Positions 62,826-64,000 of a stretch of 64,000 nucleotides of DNA are shown here, in pieces. Origin of the DNA: Nocardiopsis composta. GTDB lineage: Bacteria > Actinomycetota > Actinomycetes > Streptosporangiales > Streptosporangiaceae. Within the stretch, counting starts at the first letter, position 1. Each line of letters begins with the position of its first letter. Position numbers and translations under genes: made by a program. The DNA lies in contig NZ_JACHDB010000002.1 of assembly GCF_014200805.1 (NCBI RefSeq), forward strand, positions 434,001 through 498,000, in the 5' to 3' direction. The notes under the pieces are model-generated. The model saw only the letters and a list, made by a program, of their open reading frames with translations, was not told where the DNA came from and ran no database searches.

Positions 62826-63740
62826 ACGGAGCCCCGGGCAGGGCGGGCGCACACTCGCCGTCGCCGCGCTGCAGAGCGCGCCGGTCGTCGGCGACCCCGA
62901 GGCCACCCTGCGGGCCTTCACCGAGCAGGTCCGCGACGTGGCCGCGACCTTCCCGTTCGTCCGGCTGCTGATCGCCCCGGAGCTGCTGCTGGAGGCCGAG
63001 CCGCCGTTCCCGCGGACCGCGACGGCGCGCGAACCCTCCCTGATCCCCGGGGAGGCCACCGGCCGCCTCGGGCGGCTCGCCCGGGAGACCGGCCTCTGGC
63101 TGCTTCCCGGCACCCTGTACGAGGCGGGGGAGGACGGCCGGGTGTACAACACCGCACCGGTCTTCTCACCGGACGGGGAGATCGCCGCCCGGTACCGCAA
63201 GGTCTTCCCCCGGCGGCCCTTCGAGGCCGCCGCGGAGGGCTCGGAGTTCGTCGTCTTCGACATCCCCGGCGCGGCCCGGATCGACCTGGCGATCTGCTTC
63301 GACGGGCACTTCCCCGAGACCTACCGGCAGCCGGCCTGGAGGGGGCCGAGGCCGTGGTCCAACCCACCCTCACCCCGACCCGGGACCGCACCCAGGAGCC
63401 GGTCGTCGCACGGGCCAACGCCATCGTCAACCAGCTGTACGCGGTCAACGTCAACGGCGCCGCGCCCACCGGGGCGGGGGAGAGCATGGTGATCGACCCC
63501 GAAGGGCTGGTCCGCCAGCAGGCCGGGGCGCACCGGGAGGTGCTCGTCGACGTGCTCGACATCGACGCCGTGCGCCGCACCCGCACCTACGGCACCGCGG
63601 GGGTCAGCCGCCCGCTGGTACTGCTCGCCGAACGGGACCGCCCCGTCCCGCTGCCCGCCTACGGCGGTGCGCTGTCCGCGCCGCCCTGGGCGCGCGACCA
63701 CCTCGACCACCCCCGGCACGAAGCGGAGGAACGGCCATGA
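62815..63740 (+). pseudogene. Nitrilase-superfamily amidohydrolase, frameshifted
   Basis: The first frame (TTG at 62815, GAGAGGAG upstream) encodes a carbon-nitrogen hydrolase with the catalytic Glu in LLIAPELLLEAE, Lys in ARYRKVFPRRPF and Cys in IDLAICFDGHFPETYRQPA. After about 63336 this frame becomes Pro/Arg/Ser junk, while the -1 frame continues the family with GAEAVVQPTLTPTRDRTQEP, ARANAIVNQLYAVNVNGAAP and IDPEG, ending at 63740. One extra C in the CC of GGCCTGG (63333-63339) would restore RQPALEGAEAVV. It is either a real one-base deletion or a sequencing error. Start overlaps the C45 gene; end overlaps the next start codon. Confidence 0.85.
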
Positions 63741-64000
63741 CGCGCCGCGGCCACGGCAGGAAGCTCTCCTTCTACCAGTTCGAGGCGACCACGATGTTCG
63801 CCGCCCGCAGCGACCAGCGGTTCTCCTACTGCCTCTACGTCCCCGACGACTACGACGAGGACGGCACCGACGTCTACCCGGTCGCGGTCCTGGTGCACGG
63901 TACCGGCCGCGACGCGCAAGGCTACCGGGACGCCTTCGCCGGCTTCGCCCGGGAGCAGCGCTGCCTGGTCCTGGCGCCGCTCTTCCCCGCCGGCATCGGA
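63737..64000 (+). CDS. Alpha/beta hydrolase, N-terminal part (cut by window edge)
   Basis: The first 88 codons are present. MTRRGHGRKLSFYQFEATTM, then DQRFSYCLYVPDDYDEDGTD and VYPVAVLVHGTGRDAQGYRD, show the start of an alpha/beta hydrolase: the HGTG oxyanion-hole motif is at about residues 55-58. ATG at 63737 overlaps the nitrilase stop (ATGA), so it belongs to the same operon. The nucleophile would lie beyond the edge. An esterase or peptidase acting on the imported substrate is likely. Confidence 0.75.
   Translation, partial: MTRRGHGRKLSFYQFEATTMFAARSDQRFSYCLYVPDDYDEDGTDVYPVAVLVHGTGRDAQGYRDAFAGFAREQRCLVLAPLFPAGIG

Overview
The window is very GC-rich DNA with GTG/TTG starts, several starts that look leaderless, F420-linked enzymes (an LLM-class oxidoreductase and an NADPH:F420 reductase) and a CopD-CtaG fusion. 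Together these point to a chromosomal segment of an actinomycete, most likely Streptosporangiales and plausibly Nocardiopsis or a relative. The taxonomic call is inference from gene style only. No rRNA, tRNA, intact IS element or prophage was seen.

Left part (1-26 kb), mostly on the minus strand: a Wadjet-type plasmid-defence operon (jetA-jetB-jetC, cut by the left edge, so jetD would lie outside); a Tat-exported lipoprotein flavoenzyme resembling spermidine dehydrogenase; a MaoC-like hydratase; an orphan HicB-like protein; an enolase-superfamily protein that has lost its catalytic residues; a methyltransferase; alanine dehydrogenase with an Lrp regulator and a divergent LysE exporter; an allantoinase-like protein that has also lost nearly all its metal ligands; a CopD-CtaG fusion; an LLM oxidoreductase; a P-loop/membrane protein pair; and sbcD-sbcC. 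A small truncated antitoxin-like gene sits beside a long hairpin repeat downstream of sbcC.

Middle (26.6-45 kb): a complete peptide ABC transporter operon whose binding protein seems held by a C-terminal membrane helix instead of a lipobox; a lipid kinase; a decayed ribbon-helix-helix antitoxin; a divergent MarR/methyltransferase pair with two matching operator-like sites; a secreted ExeM/NucH-type nuclease; an alpha/beta hydrolase; and an IclR-controlled dihydroxyacetone kinase pair (dhaKL without dhaM). Several long gene-poor stretches lie here.

Right part (45-64 kb), plus strand: methionine aminopeptidase; a four-gene peptidase run (M55, M20, S9, S66); an NADPH:F420 reductase; a lone type I-E CRISPR repeat-like sequence in front of an EEP-family phosphodiesterase gene; an LPXTG-type surface protein with an aromatic repeat (minus strand); and a second peptide/amide ABC transporter operon joined by overlapping start/stop codons to a C45 acyltransferase-like hydrolase, a frameshifted nitrilase and an alpha/beta hydrolase cut by the right edge.

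The most unusual points are the two independently degenerate pseudoenzymes, the partial Wadjet locus, the solitary CRISPR-like repeat, the aromatic-repeat surface protein, the hairpin repeat family next to broken antitoxin genes, and the transporter-amidase operon.
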